From Caulobacter zeae (GTDB lineage: Bacteria > Pseudomonadota > Alphaproteobacteria > Caulobacterales > Caulobacteraceae): a stretch of DNA of 64,000 nucleotides. How positions within the stretch are numbered: the stretch's first letter is position 1; the number at the start of each line of letters is the position of its first letter. Shown here piece after piece: positions 9,155 through 18,408 of the stretch. A program made the position numbers and the translations under genes. The notes under the pieces were generated by a model. The model was given only the letters and a program-made list of their open reading frames with translations, searched no databases and was not told where the DNA came from. Location: assembly GCF_002858925.1 (NCBI RefSeq), contig NZ_PJRS01000049.1, forward strand, positions 310,001 through 374,000, given 5' to 3'.

Positions 9155-10249
9155 TCAGGCCGCCGCCCTGGGGCGGGGCCCGACATAGACCGACTGCGGA
9201 CGAATGAGCTTGCCGCTGGCCTGCTGCTCGCGGGCGTGGGCGATCCAGCCGGCCGTCCGCCCCGCCGCGAACACGCAGGTGAAGGCCTGGGGCGGCAGGC
9301 CCAGCGCCTCCAGCAGGAGAGCGGTGTAGAACTCGACATTGGTCTCCAGCGGCCGGTCGGGCTTGCGACGGCGCAGGATATCGAGGGCCGCGCGCTCCAC
9401 GGCCTCGGCGAGAGCGAGGCGGCCGGGCAGGGCGCCGGCGCTCTTCGACAGCCGCGACAGGGCCGCCTTCAGGGCGTCGGCGCGCGGATCGCGAACGCGA
9501 TAGATGCGGTGGCCGAAGCCCATCAGCCGCTCGCCGGCGTCGAGCGCGGCCTCCAGCCAGGGGACGGCGTTGTCAGCCGCGCCGATGGCGTCGAGCGTGT
9601 CGATCACCGGTCCCGGCGCGCCGCCGTGCAGAGGGCCCTTCAGCGTCGACAACCCCGCCAGCACCGCCGAGGCCAGGCCCGCCCGCGTCGAGGCCGCCAC
9701 CCGCGCGGCGAAGGTCGAGGCGTTGAGGCCGTGGTCGCAGACCGTGACCAGATAGGCGTCCAGCGCTCGCGCCTCGCCCTCGGTGGACGTCGTCCCCCGG
9801 ATCATCCGCAGGAAATCGGCGGCGTGGGACAGGGCGGGATCGGGGGCGATGGCCTCCTGCCCCTGGCGACGGCGTAAGGCGGCGGCGGTGAACACGGCCG
9901 GCGCGGCGATCAGCGTGAGGGCGTCGCGCAGGCTGTCGCCGTCGGGCAGGCGGGCCAGGAGGGCGCGCATGGCGTCATAAGGCTCGCGGGCGGCCAGGGC
10001 GCCGTCCAGCGCGGCGACCTCGGCGAAGGCCCGGACGCGCGCCTGGCCCAGGGCCGGGGCCAGGTCGGCCGGCAGGTCGTCGAAGAAACCGTCCAGCAGC
10101 AGGTGGACGGCGTCCTCGAAGCGGGCGCGGCCGGCCAGCTCTTCCACCGCCCAGCCGCGGATGGTCAGGCGGCCGGCCTGGCCGTCGACGTCGGAGAGCA
10201 CGGTGGCGGCGGCGATCACGCCTTCGAGGCCGGCGGAAACTTGGACCAT
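9155..10249 (-). CDS. Citrate synthase family protein (paralogue 1)
   Basis: 364 residues, shorter than the usual hexameric type of about 430. Citrate synthases condense acetyl-CoA (or propionyl-CoA) with oxaloacetate. The two catalytic histidines are visible: His208 in GPLHGG and His247 in GFGHRIY. The third catalytic residue, normally Asp in NVDFY, is Glu306 here (NVEFYT). The C-terminal RTAGWIAHAREQ segment is conserved. It is divergent from an HTH-bearing paralogue beginning 77 bp away. C. crescentus is known to have two extra citrate synthase-like genes, citB and citC, beside citA; this pair may correspond to them, but I cannot confirm that from sequence. Confidence 0.85.
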   Translation of the reverse strand: MVQVSAGLEGVIAAATVLSDVDGQAGRLTIRGWAVEELAGRARFEDAVHLLLDGFFDDLPADLAPALGQARVRAFAEVAALDGALAAREPYDAMRALLARLPDGDSLRDALTLIAAPAVFTAAALRRRQGQEAIAPDPALSHAADFLRMIRGTTSTEGEARALDAYLVTVCDHGLNASTFAARVAASTRAGLASAVLAGLSTLKGPLHGGAPGPVIDTLDAIGAADNAVPWLEAALDAGERLMGFGHRIYRVRDPRADALKAALSRLSKSAGALPGRLALAEAVERAALDILRRRKPDRPLETNVEFYTALLLEALGLPPQAFTCVFAAGRTAGWIAHAREQQASGKLIRPQSVYVGPRPRAAA

Positions 10250-10290
10250 GACTGAGGTCTCCTTTCGCCGGTGATGATCGCTTCGACGGC

Positions 10291-10320
10291 TTGATCGTCA
10301 ATCTTGATCAATATAATCAA
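10291..10320. promoter_or_regulatory. AT-rich palindromic operator-like region between divergent citrate synthases
   Basis: The short divergent intergenic gap contains TTGAT at 10291 and the perfect palindrome TTGATCAA at 10304-10311, and TTGAT (10304-10308) is also mirrored by ATCAA (10316-10320) across 7 bp. This AT-rich patch stands out from GC-rich surroundings. It lies directly in front of the HTH-citrate synthase start (10326) and within range of the divergent promoter. Confidence 0.5.
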
Positions 10321-10325
10321 TATCC

Positions 10326-11465
10326 ATGGCGGACGATTGGCTCGATGCGGACCAGGCGATGGCGCGGCTCGGCGTGCGGGCCCAGACGCTTTACGCCTAT
10401 GTCAGCCGGGGCCGGATCGAGGCCCACGCCCATCCGGACGATCCCCGCCGCAGCCTCTATCGCGCCTCCGATGTGGCGGCTCTGGCCAAGCGCAAAGCCA
10501 GGGGCCGCAAGGCCGCCGACGTCGCCGCCGCGGCCATCGCCTGGGGCGAGCCGGTCCTGGCCTCGGCCATCACCACCGTGCGTGGCGGCCGGCTCCTCTA
10601 TCGCGGCCACGACGCCGTGGAGCTGGCGGGCGCCGAAAGCTTCGAGGCCGTCGGCCGGCTGCTGCGCGACGATGCGGCCGAGGCCGCCGTCGCCACCCAT
10701 GCGCCGAGCGCCGCGCCGACCATCCGCGCCCGGCTGTTCGCCGATCTGGCCGCCCGGGCGGGCGAGGATCGCCCCGCCCGGGGGCGCGCGCCCCTGATGC
10801 TGGCCCAGGAGGCGGCGGGCCTGCTCGACCTGGTCGCCGACGCCGGGGCCGGCCGGACGGGCGAGGGGCTGATCCACCAGCGCTTGGCCGCCGCCTGGGG
10901 CCTCGACGCGCTCGGCGGCGACCTGGTGCGCCGCGCGCTCGTCCTGCTGGCCGACCACGAGCTCAACGCCTCGACCTTTGCAGCAAGGGTGGCGGCCTCG
11001 ACCGGGGCGTCGCTGGCGGCGTCGGCCCTGGCCGGCCTTTCTGCCCTGTCGGGACCGCTGCACGGCGGCATGGCCGCCCGGGTCGAGGCCCTGGCCCGCG
11101 AAGCCAGGCGGGAAGGGGCCGAGGCGGCCGTCGCGGTCCGCCTGGACCAGGGCGCGCCGCTGCCGGGCTTTGGCCATCCGCTCTATCCCGACGGCGATCC
11201 GCGCGCGGCGGCCTTGTTGGCGGCTTTCGATCCCGCGCCGGACATGGCCGCCCTGCACGCGGCGGTGGTCGCCGCCACCGGCCAGGCGGCCAATATCGAC
11301 TTCGCCCTGGTCGCCCTGGCGCGGACCCTGAAGCTGCCCGACGACGCCCCCTTCGCCCTGTTCGCGGTCGGGCGGACGGCGGGCTGGCTGGCCCATGCCC
11401 TGGAGCAGGGAAAGACGGGCCGGCTGATCCGTCCGAGGGCGCGCTATGTGGGGCCGGAGGGGTAG
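10326..11465 (+). CDS. Citrate synthase family protein with N-terminal helix-turn-helix
   Basis: 379 residues. Residues 1-55 read as a MerR/excisionase-like winged helix (LDADQAMARLGVRAQTLYAY, then SRGRI and YRASDVAAL), followed by a linker rich in Lys/Arg. A citrate synthase fold begins near residue 70. The catalytic triad residues are in place: His246 (GPLHGG), His284 (GFGHPLY) and Asp325 (NIDF). The protein could therefore be both an enzyme and a DNA-binding regulator. It is transcribed away from a second citrate synthase paralogue across 76 bp containing a TTGATCAA palindrome, a natural candidate for its own binding site. Regulation of either gene by this protein is inference. Confidence 0.85.
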   Translation: MADDWLDADQAMARLGVRAQTLYAYVSRGRIEAHAHPDDPRRSLYRASDVAALAKRKARGRKAADVAAAAIAWGEPVLASAITTVRGGRLLYRGHDAVELAGAESFEAVGRLLRDDAAEAAVATHAPSAAPTIRARLFADLAARAGEDRPARGRAPLMLAQEAAGLLDLVADAGAGRTGEGLIHQRLAAAWGLDALGGDLVRRALVLLADHELNASTFAARVAASTGASLAASALAGLSALSGPLHGGMAARVEALAREARREGAEAAVAVRLDQGAPLPGFGHPLYPDGDPRAAALLAAFDPAPDMAALHAAVVAATGQAANIDFALVALARTLKLPDDAPFALFAVGRTAGWLAHALEQGKTGRLIRPRARYVGPEG

Positions 11466-11484
11466 GGCTGCGTTGGGGCGAAAA

Positions 11485-11569
11485 CCTCGTCCTTCGACAA
11501 GCTCAGGATGAGGTTTTTCTGCTGCCTGGCCTGTCCATGGTCCTCACCCTGAGCTTGTCGAAGGGCGGG
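11485..11569. repeat. Palindromic repeat, family B (TTCGACAAGCTCAGGA type)
   Basis: Two inverted arms, CCTCGTCCTTCGACAAGCTC and onward (11485-11513) and its near reverse complement (11542-11569), separated by 28 bp. The same unit occurs at 48438-48521. It is a mobile-looking intergenic repeat, and its position 20 bp after a stop codon also suits a transcription terminator. Confidence 0.8.
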
Positions 11570-11591
11570 GGCCACGCACGGAGCTGCCGTC

Positions 11592-11933
11592 CTACCACCC
11601 CGCCGCGGCGAACTTGGCGAACATGTCGGCGAAGGTCAGGCGGGTGTCGATGCTGGTGTAGACCCGCATCGGCCGGCCGTTCGGATTGGCCTCGTACTGG
11701 GCCCGCGCGATCACGCGCGGCGTGGGGCGCACCACATAGGCGCTCGACGCGCTGTCGGGCTCGAACGACGACTGCAACGCCGTCAGCGTCACCAGCGGGC
11801 TGTCGCCGAGGATGTAGGTCTCGCCCAGGCTGATCTTTGGCGTCGAGACCACGCGCTCCAGCTGTTCGAGCAGGTAGGTCCCCAGGCCGCCCGAGGGCTT
11901 CAGGCCGGCCTCGAGTTCGGCGTGGCTGATCAT
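11592..11933 (-). CDS. Hypothetical protein
   Basis: 113 residues, not recognised. It has no signal peptide, transmembrane helix or cysteine. The sequence has an even residue composition with a hydrophobic C-terminal helix (FADMFAKFAAAGW) and a central segment YILGDSPLVTLTALQSSF. An in-frame stop two codons upstream of ATG 11931-11933 fixes the start, but no clear SD is present. It lies between the family B repeat and the glutamate synthase terminator, in the same orientation as gltB. The coding call rests on its reasonable amino-acid composition and the absence of any better ORF here. Confidence 0.55.
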   Translation of the reverse strand: MISHAELEAGLKPSGGLGTYLLEQLERVVSTPKISLGETYILGDSPLVTLTALQSSFEPDSASSAYVVRPTPRVIARAQYEANPNGRPMRVYTSIDTRLTFADMFAKFAAAGW

Positions 11934-12063
11934 CAGTCAGCGCCGCGACAGGGCGGCGGCAGTCTTGGTCTCGAATCTCACGGGAACATCCCCGACGCTG
12001 GAAATCGACGGCGGCGGATCAGCATCTCCGCGACGTAACGGGCAAGCGTCCTGAAACAACAAA

Positions 12064-12091
12064 GGGGAGCGCTCGGGCCGGAGCGCTCCCC
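12064..12091 (-). terminator. Terminator of the gltD-gltB operon
   Basis: Perfect 11-bp stem GGGGAGCGCTC / GAGCGCTCCCC with a 6-base loop. On the minus strand it is followed by TTTGTTGTTTC, a U-rich tail. It lies 80 bp beyond the gltB stop. The rest of the 238-bp gap shows nothing further. Confidence 0.85.
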
Positions 12092-12171
12092 TCGTCGTGC
12101 GGCGGGCTGGGAGGCGCGCCGCGCGGCCGTCGCCCCGGAAGAAGGCGACGGATCTCGTTGCCGGCGGGCCC

Positions 12172-15100
12172 TTAGGCCCGCTCGTGAACCGCTTCCTCGG
12201 CCGCCAGCGGCTGGGGCAGGCGGCTGATCATCTCCTTCGGGCAGACCTGCCAGAAGAGGTCTCGGACGCGGTCCCAGTCGCGCAGCAGGCTCTCGGCGAA
12301 GGCCGAGTCCGTCTCGCGGGCGTGCTCGGCGATCAGCGAGCGCAGCACGCCTTCCCAGTAGGGCGAGGCCAGGCGCTGTACGACGATGCTCTCGGGATTG
12401 TAGTTGGCCGAGAAGCGGTCGTGCTGGTCGAGCACGAAGGCCATGCCCCCGGTCATGCCCGCGCCGAAGTTGCCGCCCGTCGGGCCCAGGATCACCACCT
12501 GGCCGCCGGTCATGTATTCGCAGCCGTTGGTCCCGCAGCCCTCGACCACCGTGGTGGCGCCCGAGTTGCGGACGGCGAAGCGCTCGCCGGCCTGGCCGGC
12601 CGCGAACAGGCGGCCCGAGGTGGCCCCGAACAGCACGGTGTTGCCGATCAGGGTGTTGGTCTCCGGCGCCGCCAGGCCGCGCGGCGGCTTGATGGTGATC
12701 GTCGCGCCCGACAGGCCCTTGCCGACATAGTCGTTGGCCTCGCCGGTCAGCTCGATGCGCAGGCCCTGCACCGCGAAGGCGCCCAGGCTCTGGCCGGCCG
12801 AACCCTTGAGCTGGACGGTCAGGTGACCGGCCGGCAGGCCCTTCATGCCGAACTTGCGGACGATGTGGCTCGAGGTGCGGGTGCCGATGGTGCGCGCCGT
12901 ACTGCGGACCGTGTAGGTCAGCTGCATCTTCTCGCCGCGCTCCAGCAGCGGGGCGGCGTCGCGGACGATCTGGGCGTCCAGCGTATCCGGCACCGCGTTG
13001 CGGCCCACCACCGTGTTGTACGGCTTGTTCGAGCCCGGATCGGCGCGAACCAGCAGCGGGTTCAGGTCGAGGTCGTCGAGGTGCTCGCCGCCGCGCGAAA
13101 CCTGCGCCAGCAGGTCGGTGCGGCCGACGATTTCCTGCAAGGACTTGAAGCCCAGGCCCGCCAGGATCTCGCGCACTTCCTCGGCCACGAAGGTGAAGAG
13201 GTTGACGACCTTGTCCGGCGTGCCGGTGAACTTGGCGCGCAGCGCCTCGTCCTGGGTGCAGACGCCCACGGGGCAGGTGTTGGAGTGGCACTGGCGCACC
13301 ATGATGCAACCCATCGCCACCAGCGAGGCGGTGCCGATGCCGAACTCCTCGGCGCCCATCATCGCGGCGATGACCACGTCGCGACCCGTGCGCATGCCGC
13401 CGTCGGCCCGCAGGACCACCGAGTGGCGCAGGTTGTTCAGCGTCAGCACCTGGTTGGCTTCCGACAGGCCCATCTCCCACGGACCGCCGGCGTACTTCAC
13501 CGAGGTCTGGGGCGAGGCGCCCGTGCCGCCGACGCCGCCGGCGACCAGGATCACGTCGGCCTTGGCCTTGGCGACACCGGCGGCGATGGCGCCGATGCCG
13601 GTGGCCGCGACCAGCTTCACCGTGACCCGGGCGATCGGATTGATCTGCTTCAGGTCGTAGATGAGCTGGGCCAGGTCCTCGATCGAATAGATGTCGTGGT
13701 GCGGCGGCGGGCTGATCAGCATCACGCCCGGCGTCGAGTGACGCAGACGTGCAATCATCTCCGTGACTTTAAAGCCAGGAAGTTGACCGCCTTCACCGGG
13801 CTTGGCGCCCTGGGCGACCTTGATCTCCAGCTCGACGCACTGGTTCAGGTACTCGGCGGTGACGCCGAAGCGGCCCGAAGCGACCTGCTTGATGGCGCTG
13901 TTGGGGTTGTCGCCGTTCGGCAGCGGCTTGTAACGCGCGCTGTCCTCGCCGCCTTCGCCCGAGACTGAGCGGGCGCCGATGCGGTTCATGGCGATGTTCA
14001 GCGCGCCGTGGGCCTCGGGCGACAGGGCGCCCAGGCTCATGCCCGGCGTGACGAAGCGCTTGCGGATCTCGTTGACGCTCTCGACGTCGTCGGTCGAGAT
14101 CGGGTTGCGGTCCGAGCGCCAGTCGAGCAGGTCGCGCAGCTGGATCGGCTTCTGCGTGCGCAGGCCCGAGGACCAGCGGCGATAGAGCTCGTAGTCGCCG
14201 GTGTCGCAGGCGCTCTGCAGGGTGTGCATGAGCCGGGCTTCGAAGGCGTGGGCCTCGCCCGAGCGACGCGACTTGTAGAGGCCGCCGACCGGCAGGGTCA
14301 CCGCCGACAGCTCCCAGGCCTTGCGGTGCAGTTCGACGGTCTTGGTCTCGATACCGGCCAGGCCGATGCCCGAGATGCGCGAGGGCATGCCGGGGAAGAA
14401 CTCGGCGGCCAGGGCGCGCGACAGGCCGACGGCTTCGAAGTTGTAGCCGCCGCGGTACGAGCTGATGACGCTGATGCCCATCTTGGAGATGATCTTCAGC
14501 AGGCCGCCCTCGATGGCGCCCTTGAAGTTCAGGCACACGTCGCGCAGCGACTTGTCGCCGGCCAGGCCCCGCTCCAGGCGGTCCTGGAAGCTCTCCTGCG
14601 CCAGGTAGGCGTTGACCGCCGTGGCGCCGACGCCGACCAGCACCGCGAAATAGTGCGTGTCCAGGCACTCGGCCGAGCGGACGACCAGCGAGACGTAGGA
14701 GCGCAGGCCCTTGGCCACGAGGTGGGCGTGCACGCCGCCGGTGGCCAGGATCATCGGCAGGCCGACGCGGCCTTCGTCGCTGGCCTCGTCGGTCAGGACG
14801 ATGGCGCCGCAGCCGCGCAGCACCGCGTCCTCGGCCTCGGCGCGGATGCGGTCGAGGTTGGCGCGCAGGGCGTCGCCGGCGCGGGCCTCGGCGGCCGGCA
14901 GCGGCATGGTGCAGTCGATGACCGCGACGTTCTTCTCGCCCAGCAGTTCGCGGATGCGGATGTACATGCCGGTGGTCAGCACGGGGCTTTCCAGCACGTA
15001 GACGTCCGCCTGCGCCGCGTCCTGGGCCAGGATGTTGCCCAGGTTCTTGAAGCGGGTCTTCAGGCTCATGACGCCGGTCTCCCGCAGGGGGTCGATCGGC

Positions 15101-16695
15101 GGGTTGGTCACCTGGCTGAAGTTCTGGCGGAAATAGTGCGACAGCGGGCGGTACTTCTCCGACAGCACCGCCAGCGGCGTGTCGTCGCCCATCGAGCCGA
15201 CGGCTTCCTTGCCGTCCTCGACCATCGGGGCGAGGATCATCTCGAGGTCTTCGAGGCTGTAGCCGGCGGCGGCCTGGCGGCGGGTCAGTTCCTCGCGGCC
15301 GTAGCTGCGGGGCTCGGGACCGGGCGCGATCTCCTTTTCGAGATCGACCATGTTGCCCAGCCACTCGGTGTAGGGGTGGCGGCCGGCCAGTTCGTCGACG
15401 ATCTCGTCTTCGCCGTAGAGCTTGCCCTCGCCCAGGTCGATGGCGATCATCCGGCCCGGCGCGATGGCCAGCTTGCGGGTGATGCGGCTTTCCTCGACGC
15501 CGCACATGCCGGCTTCCGAGCCCATGATGACCAGGCCGTCGTCGGTATAGGCCACGCGCAGCGGGCGTAGGCCCGAGCGGTCCTTGCCGGCCACGACCCA
15601 GCGGCCGTCGGTGGCGCACAGGGCGGCCGGACCGTCCCACGGCTCCATCACGGCGTTGCAGTAGGAATAGAGCGCCTTGTGCTCGTCGCTCATGTTGGGG
15701 TTGCTGGCTTCCGGCACGAGGAGGGCCTTGGCCATCGGCGCGTCGCGGCCGGCGCGGACCAGCACCTCGAAGGTGTTGTCCAGGCTTGCGCTGTCCGAAC
15801 CGCCCGGCTGGATCACCGGCTTCACGTCGTCCCCGAACTCACCGAAGGCGTCGGCCGCCATCTTGATCTCGTGGGACTTCATCCAGTTGATGTTGCCCTT
15901 GATCGTGTTGATCTCGCCGTTGTGGGCGAGCATCCGGAAGGGCTGGGCCAGGCGCCACTGCGGGAAGGTGTTGGTCGAGTAGCGCTGGTGGAAGATCGCC
16001 ACGGCGGCGGCGAAGCGCTCGTCCTTCAGGTCCGGATAGAACTCGTCGATCGACTCGGCCAGGAACATGCCCTTGTAGATCAGCGAGCGGGCCGAGAACG
16101 AGCAGATGTAGAAGTCGCTGATGTTCTGGGCGTGCACGCGCTTTTCGATGCGCTTGCGGCACAGGAACAGGGCGCGTTCCAGCGCCTCGCCCTCCAGGCC
16201 GGCCGGACCGGCCAGCATGATCTGCTCGATTTCCGGACGCGTGGCGTTGGCCTTCTCGCCGATCACCGAGGTGTCGACGGGCACCTGGCGCCAGCCGTAG
16301 ATGTAGAAGCCAAAGCGCAGGGCTTCGGCCTCGACGATCGTGCGGCAGGTCTCCTGGGCGCCCAGGTCGGTGCGCGGCAGGAAGATCTGGCCGACGGCGA
16401 TCGGGCCCTGGCGCAGGGCGTGGCCGGTGCGGCGCACCTGGTCGATGAAGAAGTCTTGCGGGACCGAGACGAGCACGCCGGCGCCGTCGCCGGTCTTGCC
16501 GTCGGCGTCAACCGCGCCGCGGTGCCACAGGGCCTTCAGAGCCTTGATCGCCAGCTCGACGACTTCGCGGCGCGGCTGGCCGTCGATGGCGCAGACCAGG
16601 CCGACGCCGCAGGCGTCGCGCTCGGTGGTCGGATCGTAGGCGTGGCCGTCGATCAGGGCCTGGCGGTTCTTCAGATAGAGGTCGATCTGGCTCAT
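12172..16695 (-). CDS. gltB: Glutamate synthase (NADPH) large subunit
   Basis: 1507 residues, standard length. GOGAT converts glutamine and 2-oxoglutarate into two glutamates; the large subunit carries the amidotransferase, FMN and 3Fe-4S sites. A short propeptide precedes the catalytic Cys29 (DACGVGLV), the nucleophile of the class II amidotransferase domain. The FMN-binding synthase domain follows, with GEGGED, PGEGGQLPG and the GGVGGTGASP loop. The 3Fe-4S cysteines appear near residue 1130-1140 (CIMVRQCHSNTCPVGVC). The C-terminal domain is the GXGXG beta-helix. It is the second gene after gltD with a 19-bp gap, and a strong terminator follows, so the pair is a self-contained operon. Confidence 0.97.
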   Translation of the reverse strand: MSQIDLYLKNRQALIDGHAYDPTTERDACGVGLVCAIDGQPRREVVELAIKALKALWHRGAVDADGKTGDGAGVLVSVPQDFFIDQVRRTGHALRQGPIAVGQIFLPRTDLGAQETCRTIVEAEALRFGFYIYGWRQVPVDTSVIGEKANATRPEIEQIMLAGPAGLEGEALERALFLCRKRIEKRVHAQNISDFYICSFSARSLIYKGMFLAESIDEFYPDLKDERFAAAVAIFHQRYSTNTFPQWRLAQPFRMLAHNGEINTIKGNINWMKSHEIKMAADAFGEFGDDVKPVIQPGGSDSASLDNTFEVLVRAGRDAPMAKALLVPEASNPNMSDEHKALYSYCNAVMEPWDGPAALCATDGRWVVAGKDRSGLRPLRVAYTDDGLVIMGSEAGMCGVEESRITRKLAIAPGRMIAIDLGEGKLYGEDEIVDELAGRHPYTEWLGNMVDLEKEIAPGPEPRSYGREELTRRQAAAGYSLEDLEMILAPMVEDGKEAVGSMGDDTPLAVLSEKYRPLSHYFRQNFSQVTNPPIDPLRETGVMSLKTRFKNLGNILAQDAAQADVYVLESPVLTTGMYIRIRELLGEKNVAVIDCTMPLPAAEARAGDALRANLDRIRAEAEDAVLRGCGAIVLTDEASDEGRVGLPMILATGGVHAHLVAKGLRSYVSLVVRSAECLDTHYFAVLVGVGATAVNAYLAQESFQDRLERGLAGDKSLRDVCLNFKGAIEGGLLKIISKMGISVISSYRGGYNFEAVGLSRALAAEFFPGMPSRISGIGLAGIETKTVELHRKAWELSAVTLPVGGLYKSRRSGEAHAFEARLMHTLQSACDTGDYELYRRWSSGLRTQKPIQLRDLLDWRSDRNPISTDDVESVNEIRKRFVTPGMSLGALSPEAHGALNIAMNRIGARSVSGEGGEDSARYKPLPNGDNPNSAIKQVASGRFGVTAEYLNQCVELEIKVAQGAKPGEGGQLPGFKVTEMIARLRHSTPGVMLISPPPHHDIYSIEDLAQLIYDLKQINPIARVTVKLVAATGIGAIAAGVAKAKADVILVAGGVGGTGASPQTSVKYAGGPWEMGLSEANQVLTLNNLRHSVVLRADGGMRTGRDVVIAAMMGAEEFGIGTASLVAMGCIMVRQCHSNTCPVGVCTQDEALRAKFTGTPDKVVNLFTFVAEEVREILAGLGFKSLQEIVGRTDLLAQVSRGGEHLDDLDLNPLLVRADPGSNKPYNTVVGRNAVPDTLDAQIVRDAAPLLERGEKMQLTYTVRSTARTIGTRTSSHIVRKFGMKGLPAGHLTVQLKGSAGQSLGAFAVQGLRIELTGEANDYVGKGLSGATITIKPPRGLAAPETNTLIGNTVLFGATSGRLFAAGQAGERFAVRNSGATTVVEGCGTNGCEYMTGGQVVILGPTGGNFGAGMTGGMAFVLDQHDRFSANYNPESIVVQRLASPYWEGVLRSLIAEHARETDSAFAESLLRDWDRVRDLFWQVCPKEMISRLPQPLAAEEAVHERA

Positions 16696-16714
16696 GGGTC
16701 TGATCTCTCTTCTC

Positions 16715-18163
16715 TTATTCCGCCGCGATCAGCGCGGGAGCGCCGGCCTTGGCCTTCAGGTAGCGGTGCATGGCGTCGGCGGCGTCGCGGCCGTCCTTGA
16801 TCGCCCACACCACCAGCGAGGCGCCGCGGACGATGTCGCCGGCGGCGAACACGCCGTCGAGATTGGTCATCTGGTTGCGGACGTCGGCCTTGACCGTGCC
16901 CCAGCGGGTGGTCTTCAGCTCGGGAGCCGACCAGGCCTGCGGCAGGTTCTCGGGCTCGAAGCCCAGGGCCTTGACCACCAGCTGGGCCGGACGGTCGAAG
17001 TCGCCGCCGGGGATCTCCTCGGGGCTGCGGCGGCCCGAGGCGTCCGGGGCGCCCAGGCGCATGCGGATGGCCTTCACGCCGGTGACGGCGTTGGCGTCGC
17101 CCGACAGGGCGCGCGGGGCGGCCAGCCATTCGAAGGTGACGCCTTCTTCCTCGGCGTTGGCCACTTCGCGCAGCGAGCCGGGCATGTTGGCCTTGTCGCG
17201 GCGATAGAGGCAGGTGACCGAGGTCGCGCCCTGGCGGATGGCCGTGCGCACGCAGTCCATGGCGGTGTCGCCGCCGCCGACCACGACCACGTCCTTGCCC
17301 TGGGCGTTCAGTTCGCCGCTGTCATAGGCCGGGACGTCGTCGCCTAGGGTCTTCTTGTTGGAGGCGATCAGGTAGTCGAGCGCGGGCACCACGCCCTTGT
17401 CGCCGCCGCCGGGCACGGTCAGGTCGCGGGCGGCGTAGACGCCGACGGCGATCAGCACCGCGTCGTGCTGGGCGCGCAGCTCTTCCAGGGTGGCGTCCTT
17501 GCCGACCTCGAAGCCGAGCTTGAACGTGACGCCGCCGTCGGCCAGGCGCTGGGTGCGGCGCTCGACGACGTCCTTCTCCAGCTTGAAGCCGGGGATGCCG
17601 TAGATCAGCAGGCCGCCGGCGCGATCGTGGCGGTCGTAGACGGTGACGGCGTAGCCCTGCTCGCGCAGCTTCTCGGCGGCGGCCAGGCCGGCCGGGCCGG
17701 CGCCGACGACGCCCACCGACTGGCCGCGGTCGGGGCCGGCGACGAGCGGCTTCACCCAGCCCATCTCCCAGGCCTTGTCGGTCAGGTAGCGTTCGACCGA
17801 GCCGATCGTCACGGTGCCGTGACCCGACTGCTCTATGACGCAGTTGCCTTCGCAGAGGCGGTCCTGCGGGCAGATGCGGCCGCAGACTTCCGGCATCGAG
17901 TTGGTGGCCTGCGACAGGGCGTAGGCTTCCTCCAGCCGGCCTTCGGCGGTCATCCGCAGCCAGTCGGGGATGTTGTTGTGCAGCGGGCAGTGGGTCTGGC
18001 AGTAGGGCACGCCGCATTGCGAGCAGCGCGAGGCCTGCTCGTTGGCTTTCGCGTCGATGAAGTCGGCGTAGATCTCGTGAAAGTCGCCGTTACGCTCTTC
18101 GGCCGCCCGCTTTTCAGGCGTGCGACGCGCGACGGTCGTGAATTTCAACATGCGCTCGGCCAT
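16715..18163 (-). CDS. gltD: Glutamate synthase (NADPH) small subunit
   Basis: 482 residues. It passes electrons from NADPH through FAD and [4Fe-4S] clusters to the large subunit. The N-terminal cluster ligands are Cys47, Cys50, Cys55 and Cys59, with a second set Cys94, Cys98, Cys104 and Cys108. The FAD-binding GVVGAGPAGL lies at 151-160 and the NADPH site is VVVVGGGDTAMD. ATG 18163 is preceded by GAGGGAAGG, a fair SD; ATG 18151 (MLKFTTV) is an alternative that matches many homologues. It is first in the gltD-gltB operon. A small CCCCG-TTAC-CGGGG hairpin sits in the leader at 18178-18191. Confidence 0.97.
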   Translation of the reverse strand: MAERMLKFTTVARRTPEKRAAEERNGDFHEIYADFIDAKANEQASRCSQCGVPYCQTHCPLHNNIPDWLRMTAEGRLEEAYALSQATNSMPEVCGRICPQDRLCEGNCVIEQSGHGTVTIGSVERYLTDKAWEMGWVKPLVAGPDRGQSVGVVGAGPAGLAAAEKLREQGYAVTVYDRHDRAGGLLIYGIPGFKLEKDVVERRTQRLADGGVTFKLGFEVGKDATLEELRAQHDAVLIAVGVYAARDLTVPGGGDKGVVPALDYLIASNKKTLGDDVPAYDSGELNAQGKDVVVVGGGDTAMDCVRTAIRQGATSVTCLYRRDKANMPGSLREVANAEEEGVTFEWLAAPRALSGDANAVTGVKAIRMRLGAPDASGRRSPEEIPGGDFDRPAQLVVKALGFEPENLPQAWSAPELKTTRWGTVKADVRNQMTNLDGVFAAGDIVRGASLVVWAIKDGRDAADAMHRYLKAKAGAPALIAAE

Positions 18164-18408
18164 GCGCCTTCCCTCGACCCCGTTACCGGGGAAAAATTTG
18201 CTTGCGAGGGCCTCATACGGACTCTTCAGGGCAATAAGAATGCGGTGGTAAAATTATTGGACGAATATATCCGTGATGCCGCCATGGTCATTGCGATCGA
18301 CTCGCAGATATGCCCTAAATTAGTCCACTTTTTGGATAAACTCTTTCTTTACCGTGTCGGGCGCACGCCCGTTTCCGCTCGTAAGGGCCTGTTACACAAG
18401 GGAATGAC
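18164..18408. other. Divergent AT-rich promoter region gltD / uppP
   Basis: 245 bp, clearly more AT-rich than neighbouring DNA, and presumably carrying both divergent promoters. It contains a 5-bp leader hairpin for gltD (18178-18191) and a small perfect 6-bp stem CGGGCG/CGCCCG with a 2-base loop at 18358-18371, in the uppP leader. I could not identify a convincing sigma-54 site or other operator. Confidence 0.5.

Noticed and set aside
11978..13480. Minus-strand frame overlapping gltB in another frame
   Set aside because: gltB is unambiguous here; the other frame is Arg/Gly-rich and starts inside gltB.
18358..18371. Small CGGGCG/CGCCCG stem as a terminator
   Set aside because: It is only 6 bp with a 2-base loop, in the leader of uppP, and without a clear U tract.
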